Shown: piece by piece, positions 61,854 through 64,000 of the stretch
Layout of the letters: each line of letters starts with the position of its first letter
Numbering within the stretch: position 1 is the stretch's first letter
Assembly (NCBI GenBank): GCA_965248915.1
Contig: OZ252216.1
Location: forward strand, 1,426,001-1,490,000
Length of the DNA: 64,000 bases
Direction: 5' to 3'
DNA from: CBDFLA01 sp965248915
Lineage (GTDB): Bacteria > Pseudomonadota > Alphaproteobacteria > M2410
Position numbers and translations under genes: made by a program
Notes under the pieces: generated by a model
What the model was told of the DNA's origin: nothing
The model's input: only the letters and a program-made list of their open reading frames with translations
Database searches by the model: none

Positions 61854-64000
61854 CTATTTGATCAAGAGTGGCTTTTCGGACTTGTCGGACAACGCCTTCT
61901 TCGACTTTGACTTCGGCACCCACTCGATGATCTCAAACTCAAGCTTGTCATCAGAGCTAACGAGCACGCGAACTGTGCCGCCCTTTTTGAGTTTGCCAAA
62001 CAAGATCTCGTCCGCCAGCGGCTTCTTGATGCTCTCCTGGATGACACGCGCCAAGGGCCTCGCCCCAAACTTTTCGTCATAACCACGTTTCGACAACCAA
62101 GCGATAGAGTCGTCCGTCAACTCAAAGGTTACATTGCGATCATCCAACTGAGCTTCAAGTTCGAGTACAAACTTCTGAACCACCTTGTGAATAACCTCAG
62201 GCGGAAGGCTGTTAAAGCCAATGGTCGCATCGAGACGGTTGCGAAACTCCGGCGTAAACAAGCGATTGATCGCTTCTTCGTCCTCACCTTCACGCTTGTC
62301 GCGGCCAAAGCCGATGGCTTCTTTCTGCATCTCCGCAGCGCCAGCGTTCGAGGTCATAATCAGAACCACGTTTCTGAAATCAATCTTCTTGCCGTTGTGG
62401 TCGGTGAGTTTTCCGTGATCCATGATTTGCAACAGGATATTGAACAGATCTGGATGTGCTTTTTCGATTTCATCGAGCAACAATACACTGTGCGGATGTT
62501 GGTCAATACCGTCGGTCAGCAACCCACCCTGGTCGAACCCAACATATCCCGGAGGCGCCCCAATCAATCGGGAAACTGTGTGACGCTCCATATATTCAGA
62601 CATGTCGAACCGTAGCAGTTCAACACCCATGGTGCTGGCAAGCTGTTTTGCAACTTCCGTCTTCCCAACACCGGTGGGACCCGTGAAGAGATAACACCCA
62701 ATGGGTTTTTCAGGCTCGCGCAATCCGGCGCGCGAAAGCTTGATGGCCGCAGCGAGTTGATCAATAGCTTTGTCTTGGCCGTACACCACTCGTTTCAAGT
62801 TCTTGTCGAGGTCACGAAGGACTTGCGAGTCATCTTTAGAGACAGATTTCGGCGGTATCCGCGCCATTTTTGAAACGACAGATTCGATTTCTTTAACGCC
62901 GATTTTCTTCTTACGTTTGTTTTCCGGAACCAACATCTGAGAAGCACCGGCTTCATCAATCACATCGATAGCTTTGTCGGGAAGTTTGCGGTCACCAATG
63001 TATTTTGCCGACAGGTCGACAGCTGATTTGATCGCCTCGTTTGTGTATTTAAGATTGTGAAACTCTTCGAAATAAGGTTTCAGCCCTTTGAGGATCTTAA
63101 TCGTGTCCGGAATGCTGGGTTCCATCACGTCGATCTTCTGAAACCGGCGTACCAAGGCCCGGTCCTTCTCAAAGTGCTGCCTAAATTCCTTGTATGTAGT
63201 CGACCCAATACAGCGCAGATTTCCGCTGGCCAATGCGGGCTTCAAGAGGTTAGAGGCATCCATCGCACCACCACTTGTCGCGCCGGCACCAATCACCGTG
63301 TGAATCTCATCAATGAAGAGGATCGCCCCTTCATACTCCTCAAGCTCTTTCAAAACCGCTTTGATGCGTTCTTCGAAATCGCCGCGATAACGCGTGCCCG
63401 CAAGAAGCGACCCCATGTCGAGACAGAAGATTGTCGCGTCATCAAGCACTTCAGGCACTTCGTGCCGCACGATACGTCTCGCCAAACCTTCAGCAATCGC
63501 CGTCTTGCCAACGCCAGGATCGCCAACGAAGAGTGGGTTGTTCTTTGATCGGCGACAGAGAATTTGAATGGTACGTTCAACTTCAGCATCGCGCCCAATA
63601 AGTGGATCAATCTTGCCATCAAGGGCGCGCTGATTGAGATTGGCGCAATAGGCTTCTAGCGCTTCACTGCCCTGTTTTACAACCTCTTCGGCGTCTTCCA
63701 GATCTTCGTCTGCACCATGAATAGGTTTACCTTCTGACATGCCCGCTCGCTTGGCCACACCATGGCTAATATACTTGACCGCGTCGTAACGGGTCATGTC
63801 TTGCTCTTGTAAGAAAAAGGCAGCATGGCTTTCGCGCTCGGCAAAGAGGGCTATCAGAACATTTGCGCCAGTAACCTCTTCACGTCCTGACGATTGCACA
63901 TGAATGACCGCGCGCTGAATAACTCTCTGAAAACCGGCCGTCGGCTTAGCTTCATCACCGTCGGAAACAATCATGCTTGAAAGTTCACTATCGATGTAAT
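61854..64000 (-). CDS. clpA: ATP-dependent Clp protease ATP-binding subunit ClpA, N-terminus outside the window
   Basis: ClpA unfolds proteins for ClpP. The visible 715 codons run off the right edge. Upstream of the ATG at 63974 the frame stays open and reads YIDSELSSMIVSDGD, matching the ClpA N-terminal domain, so the true start lies outside. Two AAA+ modules are seen: GDPGVGKTAIAEGLAR with FIDEIHTVIGAG, then GPTGVGKTEVAKQLA with LLLDEIEKAHPD. The missing N-terminus binds ClpS. No ClpP-binding-loop change is seen. Confidence 0.97.
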   Translation of the reverse strand, partial: YIDSELSSMIVSDGDEAKPTAGFQRVIQRAVIHVQSSGREEVTGANVLIALFAERESHAAFFLQEQDMTRYDAVKYISHGVAKRAGMSEGKPIHGADEDLEDAEEVVKQGSEALEAYCANLNQRALDGKIDPLIGRDAEVERTIQILCRRSKNNPLFVGDPGVGKTAIAEGLARRIVRHEVPEVLDDATIFCLDMGSLLAGTRYRGDFEERIKAVLKELEEYEGAILFIDEIHTVIGAGATSGGAMDASNLLKPALASGNLRCIGSTTYKEFRQHFEKDRALVRRFQKIDVMEPSIPDTIKILKGLKPYFEEFHNLKYTNEAIKSAVDLSAKYIGDRKLPDKAIDVIDEAGASQMLVPENKRKKKIGVKEIESVVSKMARIPPKSVSKDDSQVLRDLDKNLKRVVYGQDKAIDQLAAAIKLSRAGLREPEKPIGCYLFTGPTGVGKTEVAKQLASTMGVELLRFDMSEYMERHTVSRLIGAPPGYVGFDQGGLLTDGIDQHPHSVLLLDEIEKAHPDLFNILLQIMDHGKLTDHNGKKIDFRNVVLIMTSNAGAAEMQKEAIGFGRDKREGEDEEAINRLFTPEFRNRLDATIGFNSLPPEVIHKVVQKFVLELEAQLDDRNVTFELTDDSIAWLSKRGYDEKFGARPLARVIQESIKKPLADEILFGKLKKGGTVRVLVSSDDKLEFEIIEWVPKSKSKKALSDKSEKPLLIK

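Noticed and set aside
1..64000. Search by eye for CRISPR arrays, toxin-antitoxin pairs, defence islands and prophage.
   Set aside because: No regularly spaced repeats, no restriction or defence genes, and no phage structural genes were found; the lysozyme-like gene stands alone.

Overview
The window reads as chromosomal DNA of an alphaproteobacterium. The support is indirect: a DksA with only one of the four zinc cysteines, a ClpA and a GlmU of ordinary proteobacterial type, class II DAHP synthase, heteromeric acyl-CoA dehydrogenase pairs of the kind common in Hyphomicrobiales and Parvibaculales, and paired-hairpin intergenic repeats. The exact order cannot be fixed by eye. Genes lie densely on both strands in short operons. 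There is no rRNA, no CRISPR array and no prophage; the only clear mobile DNA is a pair of IS3-family elements at about 9.3-11.7 kb.

Left part (1-13.5 kb). A two-gene membrane-anchored pair runs off the left edge, followed by dksA with its own terminator and a membrane-tethered lysozyme-like protein. A surface-sugar group comes next: a fused cytidylyltransferase/PseG-like protein, a zinc-type methyltransferase, an outer-membrane protein and a lipoprotein. A quinone-oxidoreductase-type MDR gene precedes the two divergent IS elements, which have cut the 5' end off a membrane-protein gene. rsgA ends this part.

Middle part (13.5-42 kb). A MoxR ATPase / VWA protein / MFS transporter operon is followed by a cupredoxin-like lipoprotein, an arsenite-methyltransferase-like enzyme and a secreted PAN plus beta-lactamase-like fusion. 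Housekeeping genes come after these: class II DAHP synthase, gor, gabD-rpiA, glmU, gph, tRNA-Val, an IscU-like scaffold, hisI, and thiC under a TPP riboswitch. Between them sit a diiron ferritin-like protein, DUF805, DUF2817, a possibly dead nuclease-fold protein and a frameshifted DUF1801 gene. An unassigned, strongly hairpinned segment lies between thiC's promoter and the next operon.

Right part (41.4-64 kb). This is rich in acyl-CoA and lipid chemistry: a lipoprotein lipase-like hydrolase, a uracil-DNA glycosylase-family gene and an acyl-CoA dehydrogenase in an overlapping operon; a PaaI thioesterase; a multifunctional-enzyme-type SDR; and a four-gene operon of three heteromeric-type acyl-CoA dehydrogenases plus a small ABM-domain protein behind a palindromic operator candidate. 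The window ends with a CobT-like protein lacking the usual active-site end, a secreted DUF3604 protein, cobA, a membrane-bound retropepsin-like protease, a phosphomannomutase/phosphoglucomutase and most of clpA, which runs off the right edge.

The observations most worth following are the SpsF-PseG fusion with a lost catalytic histidine, the PAN/beta-lactamase-like fusion, the structured RNA candidate near 41.2-41.4 kb, the degenerate CobT-like and nuclease-like proteins, and the acyl-CoA dehydrogenase operon with its palindrome. No single locus could be shown from sequence alone to be a new system.
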